DNA of 64,000 bases from Pseudoalteromonas phenolica (GCF_005876835.1 NZ_PPSW01000014.1:1-64000); one strand, 5' to 3'; positions 8,298 through 18,403 are shown, counted from the stretch's first letter. Numbers and translations are program-made. The notes: generated by a model not told the origin, from the sequence alone.

Positions 8298-8933
8298 TTA
8301 TGTACAAATTTCTGCGACGACTTGATTAAAAGCATCGATGAACTGCGATATATGTAATCCATCCATTAATGCATGATGTACTTCAATTGAGACGGGTATT
8401 ATTCCTTGCTCTTTTTGATATTGTCCAAATACAATTTTCGGAATGCCCGAAGCAACAGGCGTATGCTCAGCGTGTTTAAAACCTGAGAATTTAAACCATG
8501 GCAAGATTGAAATATACATTTGTGTAATTTTATCGGCACCTTCAATAAAAGAAGGATTTAACAATGGTTTATCTAAAAAAGTATGTTTTTGCTGTGTGTA
8601 ATGTTCACAAAATGCTAATAATGAATTTTGTGTTTCTAATGGAACGAATCTAAAACTCTCATCTGAGCGCAAAAATACAGTACTCAAGGTAATATCTGTT
8701 ACTTCAACTGGTTCATTGTCAACTATTCGATACCTTATTGGTGCATAACGCGCTACCGCTTCTTGCAAGCAATATAAGTAGCAAGCTGTGAAACTCAATT
8801 GCTGTGATTTTGCAAACTTAAACAGCGCTTTCATTTCAAGGTCAATAACTACATTAAAGTAGGGTTGTGAGAAAGGTAAGAAGAACTTGAAGTGCTCGGC
8901 TCTCGGCCAAGTGTCGAGATCAATTTTTTTCAT
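8298..8933 (-). CDS. Chloramphenicol acetyltransferase-like protein
   Basis: A 211-residue member of the classical trimeric CAT family, close to the usual 210-220. Near the C-terminus it has VHHALMDGLH, matching the catalytic VHHAxxDGxH motif with the catalytic histidine at residue 187 and the structural aspartate at 191. Family positions such as the N-terminal W-x-R-x-x-HF (WPRAEHFKFF) and the NPSFIEG and ILPWFKFSGF segments are recognisable. Chromosomal CAT-like proteins may acetylate chloramphenicol or other substrates; resistance cannot be inferred from the sequence. It lies just downstream of the leucine dehydrogenase terminator and is probably transcribed separately or by readthrough. 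No mobile element adjoins it. Confidence 0.8.
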   Translation of the reverse strand: MKKIDLDTWPRAEHFKFFLPFSQPYFNVVIDLEMKALFKFAKSQQLSFTACYLYCLQEAVARYAPIRYRIVDNEPVEVTDITLSTVFLRSDESFRFVPLETQNSLLAFCEHYTQQKHTFLDKPLLNPSFIEGADKITQMYISILPWFKFSGFKHAEHTPVASGIPKIVFGQYQKEQGIIPVSIEVHHALMDGLHISQFIDAFNQVVAEICT

Positions 8934-8960
8934 AAAAAAAGGGATGTTTGATTACATCCC
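8934..8960 (-). terminator. Terminator after leucine dehydrogenase
   Basis: On the minus strand GGGATGT-AATCAA-ACATCCC is followed directly by seven T residues. It lies 37 bp past the dehydrogenase stop and abuts the start codon of the acetyltransferase gene. Confidence 0.85.
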
Positions 8961-8996
8961 TCTATTAGAACAATTACATTATTTAAAGCAAAGGAA

Positions 8997-10037
8997 TTAT
9001 AGACCGTTCGCGATAATTTCTTGTGCTAGTTCATCAGCAATTATATGTGTCGACTTTTGTTCTTCTTCTGAACGCTTGAAGATTTCAGCTAGTGTGTCAT
9101 AAATGCCTTCCACATGCTTAGTGGCATCTGCTTCATTATAACCAGCCGGCTTAGTTTCGTAGTAAACGTTAATAATACCACCAGCATTAATCACATAATC
9201 TGGTGCGTATAAAACGCCTTTTTCTCGTAAAATTTCACCATGGCGAGACTCTGCTAGCTGATTATTCGCACAACCAGCAATGATTTGTGCTTTCAAACGA
9301 GGAATTGTTTCGTCATTTACCGTTGCACCAAGTGCACACGGCGCATATACATCAACGTCTAGGTCGTAAATCTCGTCGATATTCACTGCTGTAGCGCCAA
9401 AATCGTTTACCACTCTTTCAACAGATTCTTGATTAATATCAGTAACGAATAACTGTGCGCCCGCTTCATGTAAATATTTACATAATGTATAAGCTACAGC
9501 TCCTAAACCTTGAACTGATACTTTAACGCCATTTAAATCTTCATGTCCGTGCTTATGTTTAAATGCAGCTTTAATACCTAGGAAAGTACCAAGCGCTGTA
9601 AACGGAGAAGGGTTACCACTTTTACCTTCTAAGCCCATTACGTAATTAGTTTCTTTGTGCATCGTCATTACATCACCTGTTGTGATGTTCACGTCTTCTG
9701 CTGAATAATAAGTGCCACCTAAACGCTCAAGTTGCTTACCAAATGCTCTGAATAAAGCTTCTGATTTAATTGTTTTCGCATCACCAATGATCACAGACTT
9801 GCCACCACCAAATGGTAAACGAGCAACCGCATTTTTATAAGTCATACCTTTAGATAGGCGCAATACGTCATAAACAGCATCTTCGTCTTTTGCATAATCC
9901 CACATACGACAGCCACCCACTGCAGGACCTAATTTTGTGCTATGAACAGCAATAATTGCTTTTAAGCCAGACTCTTTATCAGAGCAAAAAACCACTTGTT
10001 CATGGTTATCAAATTCAACTTGGTTAAATACAGCCAC
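8997..10037 (-). CDS. ldh: Leucine dehydrogenase (Glu/Leu/Phe/Val dehydrogenase family)
   Basis: NAD-dependent oxidative deamination of leucine and other branched-chain amino acids to 2-oxo acids. The N-terminal domain has GPAVGGCRMW and LSKGMTYKNA with the catalytic lysine in ARLPFGGGKSVI. The Rossmann domain has VQGLGAVA, and DYVINAGGIINVYYE is near the C-terminus. I place the start at the GTG at 10037, giving a 346-residue protein beginning MAVFNQVEFDNHEQ: GGAG lies 9 bases upstream and the start matches family N-termini. An in-frame ATG at 10076 would add 13 residues unlike the family. A palindrome at 10267-10280 may be its operator. Single gene with its own terminator. Confidence 0.92.
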   Translation of the reverse strand: MAVFNQVEFDNHEQVVFCSDKESGLKAIIAVHSTKLGPAVGGCRMWDYAKDEDAVYDVLRLSKGMTYKNAVARLPFGGGKSVIIGDAKTIKSEALFRAFGKQLERLGGTYYSAEDVNITTGDVMTMHKETNYVMGLEGKSGNPSPFTALGTFLGIKAAFKHKHGHEDLNGVKVSVQGLGAVAYTLCKYLHEAGAQLFVTDINQESVERVVNDFGATAVNIDEIYDLDVDVYAPCALGATVNDETIPRLKAQIIAGCANNQLAESRHGEILREKGVLYAPDYVINAGGIINVYYETKPAGYNEADATKHVEGIYDTLAEIFKRSEEEQKSTHIIADELAQEIIANGL

Positions 10038-10266
10038 TTTATAGTTCTCCGAAATTTTTACCCAATAATCGGGCATAGCGCTGAAACTGCATCGACTCTA
10101 TCACTATATTTTTAAATTCTCTATAAATTGAGACAATCCTCCCCTACAATTCTCTTAATTGACAATTTTAATTCAACAAATACAAATTTAACGAAAATTA
10201 TAGTCAAATTAAAACCTGTAAATATTTTCTTAAGTTAAAAATAGTTACTCAAGCGGCATAAAGAGC

Positions 10267-10280
10267 TTACGTTAACGTAA
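10267..10280. promoter_or_regulatory. TTACGTTAACGTAA palindrome upstream of ldh
   Basis: A perfect 14-bp palindrome in the gap between the transporter terminator and the leucine dehydrogenase gene, about 230 bp upstream of its GTG. Branched-chain amino acid catabolism genes of related bacteria are controlled by the MerR-family regulator LiuR, whose sites contain ACGT-type half sites. Assignment to LiuR is inference. Confidence 0.45.
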
Positions 10281-10311
10281 AGGTTATGTTGAGTGTAAAA
10301 TTTTTAATACA

Positions 10312-10335
10312 AAAAACCGCCATTTGGCGGTTTTT
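10312..10335 (-). terminator. Terminator after BCCT transporter
   Basis: AAAAACCGCCA-TT-TGGCGGTTTTT, an 11-bp stem with T runs on both sides, 37 bp beyond the transporter stop. Confidence 0.85.
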
Positions 10336-10371
10336 AATTTGATAGTGCTATATTTTGATAAAGGCTCAGAT

Positions 10372-12339
10372 TTATAAAACAGGCCCTTCATCACGAAGGA
10401 TATGTAAAAAGTGCATATGTTTTTGATATTGATTTATCACATCATTGATCACTGCAGTTTCTGACCAGCCCATAATGTCATAATCTTGCCCGCCTTCAAG
10501 TAAATGGACCTCCGCACGATAATAACTTTCATAGCCTTCTTCTTGGTCATGACTAAAGCTTGGTTGCACGTGTTCTTTTTTATATACACCATAAATAAAG
10601 TCATGTTCGTCACCGTGATTTACAATAAACGAAATACTCTTCTCTGAGGATTGAATTTCTGCTTCAATATCATTCAGCTCAAACTGCGCTTTTAATGCTT
10701 TAAATGCTCGCTTCACTTCTTTATTTAAAAACTGATTGATGTCTTTTTTATCAGGCGTTGACACTATGTTATTCAGCTTTTCTTTCCAGTCGGAGGTTTC
10801 TTCACTGCTCATATTTATCACAGCATGATGCTGTAAACTTTCGCGTTTAGCACTTTCAACTTCTAATGCTTTCACTAACCCAAAACATGAAAACAGTAGC
10901 ACGAGTGAGAAAGGTAAAGCACTAGCAATCGTCATGGTTTGTAAGGCTTCTAAACCGCCAACTAGACTAAGTACAGCTGCAACCACGCCAACACTAATCG
11001 CCCAGAATAAACGCTGCCAAACTGGGGTGTCATTCTCACCATTTGAACACAGCATATCAATTACCATAGCGCCCGAATCGCATGATGTGACAAAGAAAAT
11101 AACAATCATAGCAACAGATAATACAGTCAATATTGTTGACCAAGGGAACTGCTCTAAAAACACAAATAAAGCCACAGAAGAGTTTTCGCTCACCATATTA
11201 GCTACTTGCTGAGCGCCCTGCTCAACTACCATGTAAATCGCACTATTTCCGAAAACAGTCATCCAAAGCAATGTAAATGCAGTAGGCACCACCATGACAC
11301 CTAATACGAACTCTCGAATAGTTCTACCTTTTGATATACGTGCAATGAATAAACCAACAAATGGTGCCCATGCTAACCACCAGCCCCAATAAAAAATGGT
11401 CCAGCCGCCAATCCAACTTTTCTTCTCATAAGCAAATAAGTTGAATGTATTCGAGACAATTTCTGAGAGATACGCGCCAACGTTTTGCACATAGGCTTGC
11501 AGTAAAAAGACACTGGGCCCTAGAATGAAAATACATACAAGTAAAGCGATTGCAAGCAACATGTTGGTTTCTGACAGTATTTTAATTCCCTTATCTAACC
11601 CTGTTGCAACCGACACTGAAGCGAGTGCTGTGATGACCACCATGATAATGACTTGATTTGTTTGGTTTACATCTAATTCAAATAAATAGTTTAACCCGGC
11701 ATTTACTTGGCTTGCCCCTAAACCTAAAGAAGTCGCGACACCAAAAACCGTACTCACAACCGCAAAAATGTCGACTAAGTGCCCTTGCCAGCCATATATT
11801 TTATCGCCAATGATCGGATGTAAAGCTGAACGAAGTGTTAAGGGGAGCTTATGTCGATAGCAAAAATAAGCCAATACCAAAGCGACAATGGCGTAAATTG
11901 CCCATGCATGAAACCCCCAATGAAAAAAGGTAATTTTCATGGCTTCTTTAATCGCTTCTAGTGAACCCGGCTCAGCCGTTGGCGGTGACAAATAGTGCAT
12001 AATGGGTTCTGCAACGCCAAAAAACATCAAACCTATTCCCATGCCTGCTGCAAAGAGCATGGAGATCCAAGTACCTAAAGAATAATCTGGGGTTGCATGA
12101 TCAGGCCCGAGCTTAACAGAACCAAATCTCGACAAGCTCAAATATAAAACAAAACCTAAAATAATGGCGACGGTAAGGACATAAAACCAACTGCCGTTTA
12201 CCGTGATTGCACTTTGAATATATGCAAACAATGACTTTGCCATATTTGGCGCAGTCACAGTGATGATCATCAATAGGAGGATCACTAAAGAGGCTGGGAA
12301 AAATACCGCCTTGTTAAATTTTGCTTGTTGTCCGAGCAT
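10372..12339 (-). CDS. betT: BCCT-family choline/betaine transporter, BetT-like
   Basis: A 655-residue secondary transporter of the betaine/choline/carnitine family with about 12 membrane segments. The family signature region is clear (GMGIGLMFFGVAEP, and later YWGWWLAWAPFVGLFIARIS with the tryptophan-rich segment). The tail after about residue 500 is long, cytoplasmic and charged, and ends near GWSETAVINDVINQYQKHM. That fits BetT-type members, where the tail takes part in osmotic regulation. The substrate is most likely choline or glycine betaine, but no bet genes are adjacent, so it is not proven. Transcribed alone between two hairpins. Two overlapping palindromes lie about 180 bp upstream. 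Confidence 0.85.
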   Translation of the reverse strand: MLGQQAKFNKAVFFPASLVILLLMIITVTAPNMAKSLFAYIQSAITVNGSWFYVLTVAIILGFVLYLSLSRFGSVKLGPDHATPDYSLGTWISMLFAAGMGIGLMFFGVAEPIMHYLSPPTAEPGSLEAIKEAMKITFFHWGFHAWAIYAIVALVLAYFCYRHKLPLTLRSALHPIIGDKIYGWQGHLVDIFAVVSTVFGVATSLGLGASQVNAGLNYLFELDVNQTNQVIIMVVITALASVSVATGLDKGIKILSETNMLLAIALLVCIFILGPSVFLLQAYVQNVGAYLSEIVSNTFNLFAYEKKSWIGGWTIFYWGWWLAWAPFVGLFIARISKGRTIREFVLGVMVVPTAFTLLWMTVFGNSAIYMVVEQGAQQVANMVSENSSVALFVFLEQFPWSTILTVLSVAMIVIFFVTSCDSGAMVIDMLCSNGENDTPVWQRLFWAISVGVVAAVLSLVGGLEALQTMTIASALPFSLVLLFSCFGLVKALEVESAKRESLQHHAVINMSSEETSDWKEKLNNIVSTPDKKDINQFLNKEVKRAFKALKAQFELNDIEAEIQSSEKSISFIVNHGDEHDFIYGVYKKEHVQPSFSHDQEEGYESYYRAEVHLLEGGQDYDIMGWSETAVINDVINQYQKHMHFLHILRDEGPVL

Positions 12340-12515
12340 GGAACACCTTTTTTTCGCTAAGAAAAGCTTTTATCTATAAATAAAAATATCAATCTAATTC
12401 ACTTGAACTTGATTGAAAAAATAAAGAAATAGATAAAAGCACCATGAATATTTAATTTCACATCTAACTAATTATATGAAGTTTTCTTACAAAAGTAATC
12501 TTGGCGTTTCATTAA

Positions 12516-12537
12516 AGCTCAATTGAGCTGAGCTCAG
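12516..12537. promoter_or_regulatory. Two overlapping palindromes upstream of the BCCT gene
   Basis: AGCTCAATTGAGCT (12516-12529) and CTGAGCTCAG (12528-12537) share two bases. They lie between the metH terminator hairpin and the transporter start, so an operator for the transporter is possible. The regulator is unknown. Confidence 0.35.
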
Positions 12538-12556
12538 TTACATAAATCATCTGGCA

Positions 12557-12586
12557 TAAAAAAGCACTTAACTAAGTAAGTGCTTT
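12557..12586 (-). terminator. Terminator of the metA-metH operon
   Basis: Minus-strand AAAGCACTTA-CTTAGT-TAAGTGCTTT followed by further T residues, 30 bp past the stop of the second metH gene. Confidence 0.85.
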
Positions 12587-12615
12587 CTAGAGTGATGTGA
12601 TTTCAGGTTGAGCGC

Positions 12616-15249
12616 CTATTCAGGCTCATAACCAAGATTTGGTGACAACCATCGCTCTGCCTCTTCAAGGCTCATGTTGGTTCGTTTGGCGTAGTCTTCA
12701 ACCTGATCTTTTTGGATTTGTGCTACCGCATAATATTTAGAATCAGGATGAGAGAAATACCAACCCGATACAGCAGCTCCTGGCCACATTGCATATGAGC
12801 TAGTAAGCTGCATACCGATACGAACTTCAGTTTGCAGTAACGACCAGATCTTTTTCTTCTCAGTATGTTCAGGACAGGCAGGATAACCAGGCGCAGGACG
12901 AATACCTTGATAGTTTTCGCGAATAAGCTCCTCATTACTGAGGTTTTCATCGGCTGCATAACCCCAGTATTCTTTACGAACTTGCTCATGAAGATACTCA
13001 GCAAACGCTTCAGCTAAACGGTCAGCAACCGCTTTAACCATGATCTTGTTGTAGTCATCTTGCTGAGCGTCGAATGCTTCAGCTAAATCGTCTTCTTCAA
13101 GACCGCCAGTTACAGCAAATGCACCAAAGTAGTCAGGTGTGCCTTTCGGCGCGACATAATCTGCTAAACAGTAATTCGGGAAATCGGTTTTCTCTGTTTG
13201 CTGACGTAAGTGACAGCTTAACTCTAATACTTCAGAACGAGTTTCATTTGTGTAGATCTCAATGTCATCACCTACACGGTTCGCTGGGAATAAACCTATC
13301 ACACCAAGTGGTTTCAGCGCTTGTGTTTTTTCAAACTCATCAAGCATGGCATTGGCATCGTGATAAAGCTTCTTCGCCTCTTCACCGACAATTTCGTCGT
13401 CGAGAATACGAGGGAATTTACCCGCCAATGACCAAGTCATGAAGTAAGGTGTCCAGTCAATGTATTGACGTAATGTTTTGATGCTAACATCTCTAAACTC
13501 TGTAACACCCAGCTTTTTCGGCACAGGTGGCGTGTAGCTATCCCAATCAAGTTTTGCGGCATTATCACGGGCACGCTGGATAGTAACCGGTTTACTACGT
13601 GGCTTTTTACGTGCCTGTTGTTCGCGCACTTTTACATACTCAGCGGTAGTCTTAGCTAAAAACTCTGGCTTTTGTGTTTTGCTTAATAGGCTAGATACCA
13701 CACCTACCGCACGGCTAGCATTGTTCACATACACTACGCCTTTGTCGTACTGAGGCTCAATTTTAACCGCAGTGTGTGCTTTAGAAGTGGTTGCACCACC
13801 AATTAATAATGGAATATCAAAACCACGACGGGTCATTTCTTTCGCAACATGTACCATTTCATCGAGCGATGGCGTAATAAGGCCCGATAAACCAATGGCA
13901 TCGGCTTTTTCGTCTATGGCGGTTTGCAAAATTTTCTCAGCAGGCACCATTACGCCTAAATCAACCACTTCATAGTTGTTACATTGCAGTACTACGCCCA
14001 CAATGTTTTTACCTATGTCATGTACGTCACCTTTAACCGTTGCCATGATGATTTTACCGTTGGTTGCACCCTCTTCTTTTTCCGCTTCGATATACGGGTC
14101 TAGGTAAGCAACAGCACGTTTCATTACACGGGCTGATTTTACAACCTGAGGTAAAAACATTTTACCAGCACCGAATAAATCACCCACCACGTTCATGCCG
14201 TCCATCAATGGACCTTCAATCACTTGAATTGGTTTATCCATCGAAGCGCGACACTCTTCGGTATCTTCTTCAATATATTCGGTAATGCCTTTAACAAGTG
14301 CATGCTCTAAACGTTTTTCGACTGACCAAGTACGCCATTCTAAATCTTCCACTTTTTCTGCTTGCGCCAAACCTGAATACTTAGGTGCCAACTCAACCAG
14401 ACGCTCACCTGCGCCAGGATCAGTATTTAATACAACATCTTCAACGGCTTTTCTCAGCTCAAGGGGAATATCATCATAAACTGCAAGCTGACCGGCGTTT
14501 ACAATGCCCATATCCATACCCGCTTGAATAGCGTGGTATAAGAACACTGAGTGAATGGCTTCACGTACTGGGTTATTGCCACGGAACGAGAATGACACGT
14601 TAGATACACCACCCGACACTTTACAGTGTGGCAGGTTTTGCTTAATGCGACGTGTGCCTTCGATAAAGTCAACCGCGTAGTTATCGTGCTCTTCAATACC
14701 TGTTGCTACCGCAAAGATATTCGGGTCAAAGATGATGTCTTCTGGTGGGAAGCCTAGTTGGTCGACCAAGATACGGTAAGAGCGCTCACAAATTTCAAAT
14801 TTTCGGTCGGCTGTTTCGGCTTGCCCTGTTTCATCAAACGCCATGACAACGGCTGCAGCGCCGAATCGTTTAATGATTTTAGCCTGACGGATAAACGGCT
14901 CTTCACCCTCTTTCAGTGAAATCGAGTTAACAATCGCCTTACCCTGAATGCACTTTAGGCCCGCTTCAATGACTTCCCATTTAGACGAGTCAACCATGAT
15001 AGGCACTCGCGAGATGTCTGGCTCAGAAGCAATCAGGTTTAAGAATTTTGTCATCGCCGCTTTCGAATCTAACATGGCTTCATCCATGTTGATATCGATA
15101 ACTTGTGCGCCGTTTTCTACTTGCTCACGAGCTACATCGAGGGCAGTTTCGTAATCTTCTTCTAAAATTAGGCGCTTAAACTTTGCAGAACCGGTAACAT
15201 TGGTACGCTCACCAACATTGGTAAAAATTGCGGTATTTTGTTGCGTCAT
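12616..15249 (-). CDS. metH: Cobalamin-dependent methionine synthase, folate/B12/activation modules (MetH C-part)
   Basis: An 877-residue protein matching MetH from the folate-binding domain onward. [16 protein letters not shown] opens the pterin-binding barrel. The cobalamin domain has GDVHDIGKN near residue 408, supplying the histidine that coordinates cobalt, plus [14 protein letters not shown] and [14 protein letters not shown]. The C-terminal AdoMet reactivation domain has [15 protein letters not shown]. It lacks the homocysteine-binding domain, which is encoded separately 10 bp upstream. Its own AGGAAG site, overlapping the upstream stop codon, and the ATG at 15249 show it is translated as a separate chain. 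Together the two chains (351 and 877 residues) equal a usual full-length MetH (about 1227). Confidence 0.95.
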   Translation of the reverse strand: MTQQNTAIFTNVGERTNVTGSAKFKRLILEEDYETALDVAREQVENGAQVIDINMDEAMLDSKAAMTKFLNLIASEPDISRVPIMVDSSKWEVIEAGLKCIQGKAIVNSISLKEGEEPFIRQAKIIKRFGAAAVVMAFDETGQAETADRKFEICERSYRILVDQLGFPPEDIIFDPNIFAVATGIEEHDNYAVDFIEGTRRIKQNLPHCKVSGGVSNVSFSFRGNNPVREAIHSVFLYHAIQAGMDMGIVNAGQLAVYDDIPLELRKAVEDVVLNTDPGAGERLVELAPKYSGLAQAEKVEDLEWRTWSVEKRLEHALVKGITEYIEEDTEECRASMDKPIQVIEGPLMDGMNVVGDLFGAGKMFLPQVVKSARVMKRAVAYLDPYIEAEKEEGATNGKIIMATVKGDVHDIGKNIVGVVLQCNNYEVVDLGVMVPAEKILQTAIDEKADAIGLSGLITPSLDEMVHVAKEMTRRGFDIPLLIGGATTSKAHTAVKIEPQYDKGVVYVNNASRAVGVVSSLLSKTQKPEFLAKTTAEYVKVREQQARKKPRSKPVTIQRARDNAAKLDWDSYTPPVPKKLGVTEFRDVSIKTLRQYIDWTPYFMTWSLAGKFPRILDDEIVGEEAKKLYHDANAMLDEFEKTQALKPLGVIGLFPANRVGDDIEIYTNETRSEVLELSCHLRQQTEKTDFPNYCLADYVAPKGTPDYFGAFAVTGGLEEDDLAEAFDAQQDDYNKIMVKAVADRLAEAFAEYLHEQVRKEYWGYAADENLSNEELIRENYQGIRPAPGYPACPEHTEKKKIWSLLQTEVRIGMQLTSSYAMWPGAAVSGWYFSHPDSKYYAVAQIQKDQVEDYAKRTNMSLEEAERWLSPNLGYEPE

Positions 15250-15259
15250 CAGATACTTC

Positions 15260-16315
15260 CTAATTCAAGTTACACGCTTCAAGGCCCGCTAAGCGCATAC
15301 GCACATCTAGCTCAGGCAGAGATCTTGGTTTAATTTGCGCAAGGCCATTAGCGAACGCCTTAATATGTTCAGGTGTTGTACCACAACAACCACCGACAAT
15401 ATTAATGAAGCCTTCTTTGCCCCAATCGATGATTTCTAATGACATTTCATTAGCTTCTAGGTCGTACTCACCAAATTCATTCGGTAAACCTGCGTTAGGG
15501 TGAACAGAAGTGAAGGTTTCACACACGCGCGACAGCTCTTCAACATAAGGACGTAATAAGTCTGGACCTAAAGCACAGTTCAAACCAATTGAAATAGGTT
15601 TAATATGGCGAATTGAATTATAGAATGCTTCTGTTGTTTGGCCTGACAGTGTTCGACCAGAGGCATCGGTAATAGTGCCTGAAATCATAACAGGCAGCGT
15701 AATACCTGCTTGTTCAAACGCTTCTTCTACAGCAAATGACGCAGCTTTCGCATTTAAAGTGTCAAAAATAGTCTCAATCAGAATTAAATCTGCACCACCT
15801 TCAATCAAGGCAAGTGTAGACTCGATATAGGCCTCAACCAGCGCATCAAAGGTAATATTACGATAACCTGGGTCGTTTACATCTGGTGAGATTGAACACG
15901 TTTTAGATGTTGGACCTAGTACACCCGCTACATAGCGCGGTTTGTGTGGCTCTTTTTCAGTGAACTCATCACAAATTTTACGTGCTAATTTAGCTGACTC
16001 AAGGTTGATTTCACGACTCAAACTGCCCATTTCGTAGTCTTCCATCGAAATAGTGGTCGCGTTAAAGGTGTTTGTTTCAATAATGTCAGCACCTGCAGCT
16101 AGATATTTACGATGAATATCAGCAATGACATCAGGTTGAGTTAGGCTTAGTAAATCGTTATTGCCTTTTACTAACACATGCCAATCTTTAAAGCGCTCGC
16201 CGCGATAATCTTCTTCTTCGAATTTATATTCTTGGATCATGGTACCCATGGCACCATCTAAAATAAGAATACGTTGTTTTAAAGCCTCTTTTAAGGCTGC
16301 ACTTTTATTCGGCAT
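15260..16315 (-). CDS. metH: Methionine synthase homocysteine-binding module (MetH N-part)
   Basis: A 351-residue homocysteine S-methyltransferase domain matching the first module of MetH. It contains [41 protein letters not shown], and the zinc cysteines in [10 protein letters not shown] and [10 protein letters not shown]. It ends in the interdomain linker ([11 protein letters not shown]) exactly where full-length MetH passes to the folate module. It overlaps metA by 11 bp and is followed 10 bp later by the second part. Stand-alone homocysteine methyltransferases such as MmuM use S-methylmethionine, but the close match to MetH and the adjacent complement make this a split MetH subunit. All ligands are present, so it is not a decayed gene. 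Confidence 0.93.
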   Translation of the reverse strand: MPNKSAALKEALKQRILILDGAMGTMIQEYKFEEEDYRGERFKDWHVLVKGNNDLLSLTQPDVIADIHRKYLAAGADIIETNTFNATTISMEDYEMGSLSREINLESAKLARKICDEFTEKEPHKPRYVAGVLGPTSKTCSISPDVNDPGYRNITFDALVEAYIESTLALIEGGADLILIETIFDTLNAKAASFAVEEAFEQAGITLPVMISGTITDASGRTLSGQTTEAFYNSIRHIKPISIGLNCALGPDLLRPYVEELSRVCETFTSVHPNAGLPNEFGEYDLEANEMSLEIIDWGKEGFINIVGGCCGTTPEHIKAFANGLAQIKPRSLPELDVRMRLAGLEACNLN

Positions 16316-17252
16316 AATTGTTAGTCCTTACATCTTGGCTAACTAGGTTAATATCGTATGGGGTTGTTTGGTAAACGTAATAATTCAGCCAGTTTGAGAA
16401 TAACAAAAAGGCATGACTTTGCCATGTTTTACTCGGCTTTTGCTCAGCATCGTTATTCGGAAAATACCCTTCTGGCTTTGGCGCATCAGGACTTTTGGCT
16501 AGGTCGCGTAAATATTCTTTTTGTAAAGTATCAGCATCATACTCTGGGTGACCGGTTAAAAAGACCTGACTGCCTGACTGGTTTTTAATTAAATACGCAC
16601 CCACTTTTTCTGAGCCTGCCAACACCGCAAGTTCAGGCGTATTTTGTATTTTAGCAAGTTCAATGTGACCATAACGAGAATGTGGCACTAAGAATTCGTC
16701 GTCAAAACCACGAGTTAGCGCACCATGCTCAAACAAACAACGGTGCTTAAATACGCCACATAATTTATCATCACGAAGTTCACGCTTTAAACCATAATGA
16801 TGGTACAAACCAGCATGAGCAGCCCAACAAGAGAATAACGTTGAGGTCACATGGTTTTCAGCCCAATCAAATAACTCTTTGAGTTCTTGCCAGTAAAGAA
16901 CATCGTCATATTCTAGATGAGCCAACGGCGCGCCTGTGATGATCATTGCATCGTAGTTTTCGTCTTTTACATCAGAAAAGTAGCGATAAAACATATCTAA
17001 GTGTTGCTCAGAGTTTTCTGAAGTGCGGTGCGTGTCTAAACGTAATAAATCAACGTTAACCTGAAGCGGCGTATTCGCAAGTAAACGAATAAACTGCACT
17101 TCGGTTTCAACTTTGTTGGGCATGAGATTAAGAATCGCCAAGCGCATCGGACGGATCTCCTGCGTTCTTGCACGTGATTTAGGCATCACGAAGACATTTT
17201 CATGTCTGAGTGTAGCAATTGCAGGTAGCTCATCTTTTACGGTGATCGGCAT
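16305..17252 (-). CDS. metA: Homoserine O-succinyltransferase (MetA)
   Basis: First dedicated step of methionine synthesis, acylating homoserine. The 315-residue protein has family length and starts [23 protein letters not shown]. It has [19 protein letters not shown] and the catalytic cysteine in [19 protein letters not shown], with the usual histidine and glutamate in [17 protein letters not shown]. The choice between succinyl and acetyl donor depends on a residue near the active site, so the donor is not certain. It starts an operon with the two metH genes, placing the first and last steps of methionine formation together. A MetJ-like tandem box lies 65 bp upstream. Confidence 0.93.
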   Translation of the reverse strand: MPITVKDELPAIATLRHENVFVMPKSRARTQEIRPMRLAILNLMPNKVETEVQFIRLLANTPLQVNVDLLRLDTHRTSENSEQHLDMFYRYFSDVKDENYDAMIITGAPLAHLEYDDVLYWQELKELFDWAENHVTSTLFSCWAAHAGLYHHYGLKRELRDDKLCGVFKHRCLFEHGALTRGFDDEFLVPHSRYGHIELAKIQNTPELAVLAGSEKVGAYLIKNQSGSQVFLTGHPEYDADTLQKEYLRDLAKSPDAPKPEGYFPNNDAEQKPSKTWQSHAFLLFSNWLNYYVYQTTPYDINLVSQDVRTNNYAE

Positions 17253-17316
17253 ATAGTTCTCCCCAACTTAATTTATGGCTGTCATTATGAACGTAAAGTC
17301 GAAAATTTCAACCTCT

Positions 17317-17332
17317 AGATGTTTAGATGTCC
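17317..17332. promoter_or_regulatory. Tandem MetJ-like met boxes upstream of metA
   Basis: AGATGTTTAGATGTCC is two adjacent 8-bp units, each close to the met box AGACGTCT (six of eight matches on the minus strand, GGACATCT and AAACATCT). The position 65-80 bp before metA fits a MetJ operator. Confidence 0.6.
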
Positions 17333-17414
17333 AAAAACTCAACTCATTTATTTGCAACTAGAAAAAGAACCTTAATAATCCACTCGCCTGAAAAGAATAG
17401 ATTGAGAGAAGAAA

Positions 17415-18302
17415 ATGGGGATCGGTGAATTTGCCGCGATCAGCGCAGCCATAGTCTGGGCATCATCAACAATTTTATACAAACGCTTTAGCCATCATTT
17501 ATCCCCCCTGCAATTAAATGTCAGTAAAGGCATAATTGCTTGTGCACTGATGCTATTAATTTTACTGATTATGCCTGCAAGTCCTTTACCTCAGCTAGCC
17601 AGCTCTTGGGCTTGGCTTATTGTCAGCGGCATTTTGGGTATTGCCATCGGCGATAGCGCCTATTTTGCAGCCCTTAGAAATATTGGCCCTGCACGAACTC
17701 TGGTTATTGAGTCACTCGCGCCAGCCATTGCAGGTGTACTAAATATTGTATTGCTAGGCGTATGGCTCAGTGGTCTTGCATGGCTTGGTATTGTGATCAC
17801 TACTTTAGGTGTTCTACTAGCGATTAAACCTAAAAATCCATTACCTCAAGTTGAGCACAGCATTTATATAAAAGGAGTAGGTTTTGCGTTGCTTGCAGCC
17901 ACTTGCCAAGCGGCAGGTATGGTGATGTCAAAAGGTGCTATGAACGCTGAACAAATTGGTAGTTTGTGGGCCGCCTTTATTCGTTTATTTTCAGGCACAC
18001 TGGCTGTCGCTTGTGTTGTCGCATGTCTAAAAGAACAAAATCTCAAACAAGCCATTACTTTAGATGGCATAAGTCAAAAGCAATGGCTTTTTGTCGCGGT
18101 GTTTTTTGGTACCTTCATTGGCCTTTGGTTGCAGCTTATTTCAGTCAAACATACCGATCCTGCTATCGCACAAACTATTTTCGCAACAGCGCCACTTCTG
18201 GTGATGAGCATTGGCGCACTACGCAAAGAACCCATGACAAAAAATATGATATTGGGCGGGTTAATTGCTTTTTCTGGTGTAGCGCTATTGGTTTTGAGCT
18301 AA
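17415..18302 (+). CDS. EamA/DMT-family transporter
   Basis: A 295-residue inner-membrane protein with about ten hydrophobic segments in two similar halves, the EamA repeat layout of drug/metabolite transporters. Family-type positions include the start GEFAAISAAIVWASSTILYK, ARTLVIESLAPAIAGVLNIV in the first half and DPAIAQTIFATAPLLVMSIG in the second. The substrate cannot be told from sequence. GAGAGAAG precedes the ATG. It diverges from metA; the MetJ-like box lies between the two, but closeness alone does not make it a methionine-regulated gene. Confidence 0.85.
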   Translation: MGIGEFAAISAAIVWASSTILYKRFSHHLSPLQLNVSKGIIACALMLLILLIMPASPLPQLASSWAWLIVSGILGIAIGDSAYFAALRNIGPARTLVIESLAPAIAGVLNIVLLGVWLSGLAWLGIVITTLGVLLAIKPKNPLPQVEHSIYIKGVGFALLAATCQAAGMVMSKGAMNAEQIGSLWAAFIRLFSGTLAVACVVACLKEQNLKQAITLDGISQKQWLFVAVFFGTFIGLWLQLISVKHTDPAIAQTIFATAPLLVMSIGALRKEPMTKNMILGGLIAFSGVALLVLS

Positions 18303-18403
18303 TTTAATGAGTAAAAAAAGAGATAACCTGCTGTTTGATTGACGAAATCGCTAGGTAAACTCTACAATATGCAAGTTAATTTTGAACATGAAAGGTTTCA
18401 TCT

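Noticed and set aside
8111..8362. Minus-strand 83-codon frame overlapping the acetyltransferase
   Set aside because: Out of frame with the conserved CAT-like gene, no recognisable features, no good ribosome site.
15249..15260. Possible frameshift or nonsense mutation in metH
   Set aside because: The break is at a domain boundary, with an AGGAAG site and ATG correctly spaced and both parts complete, so it is better read as two genes.
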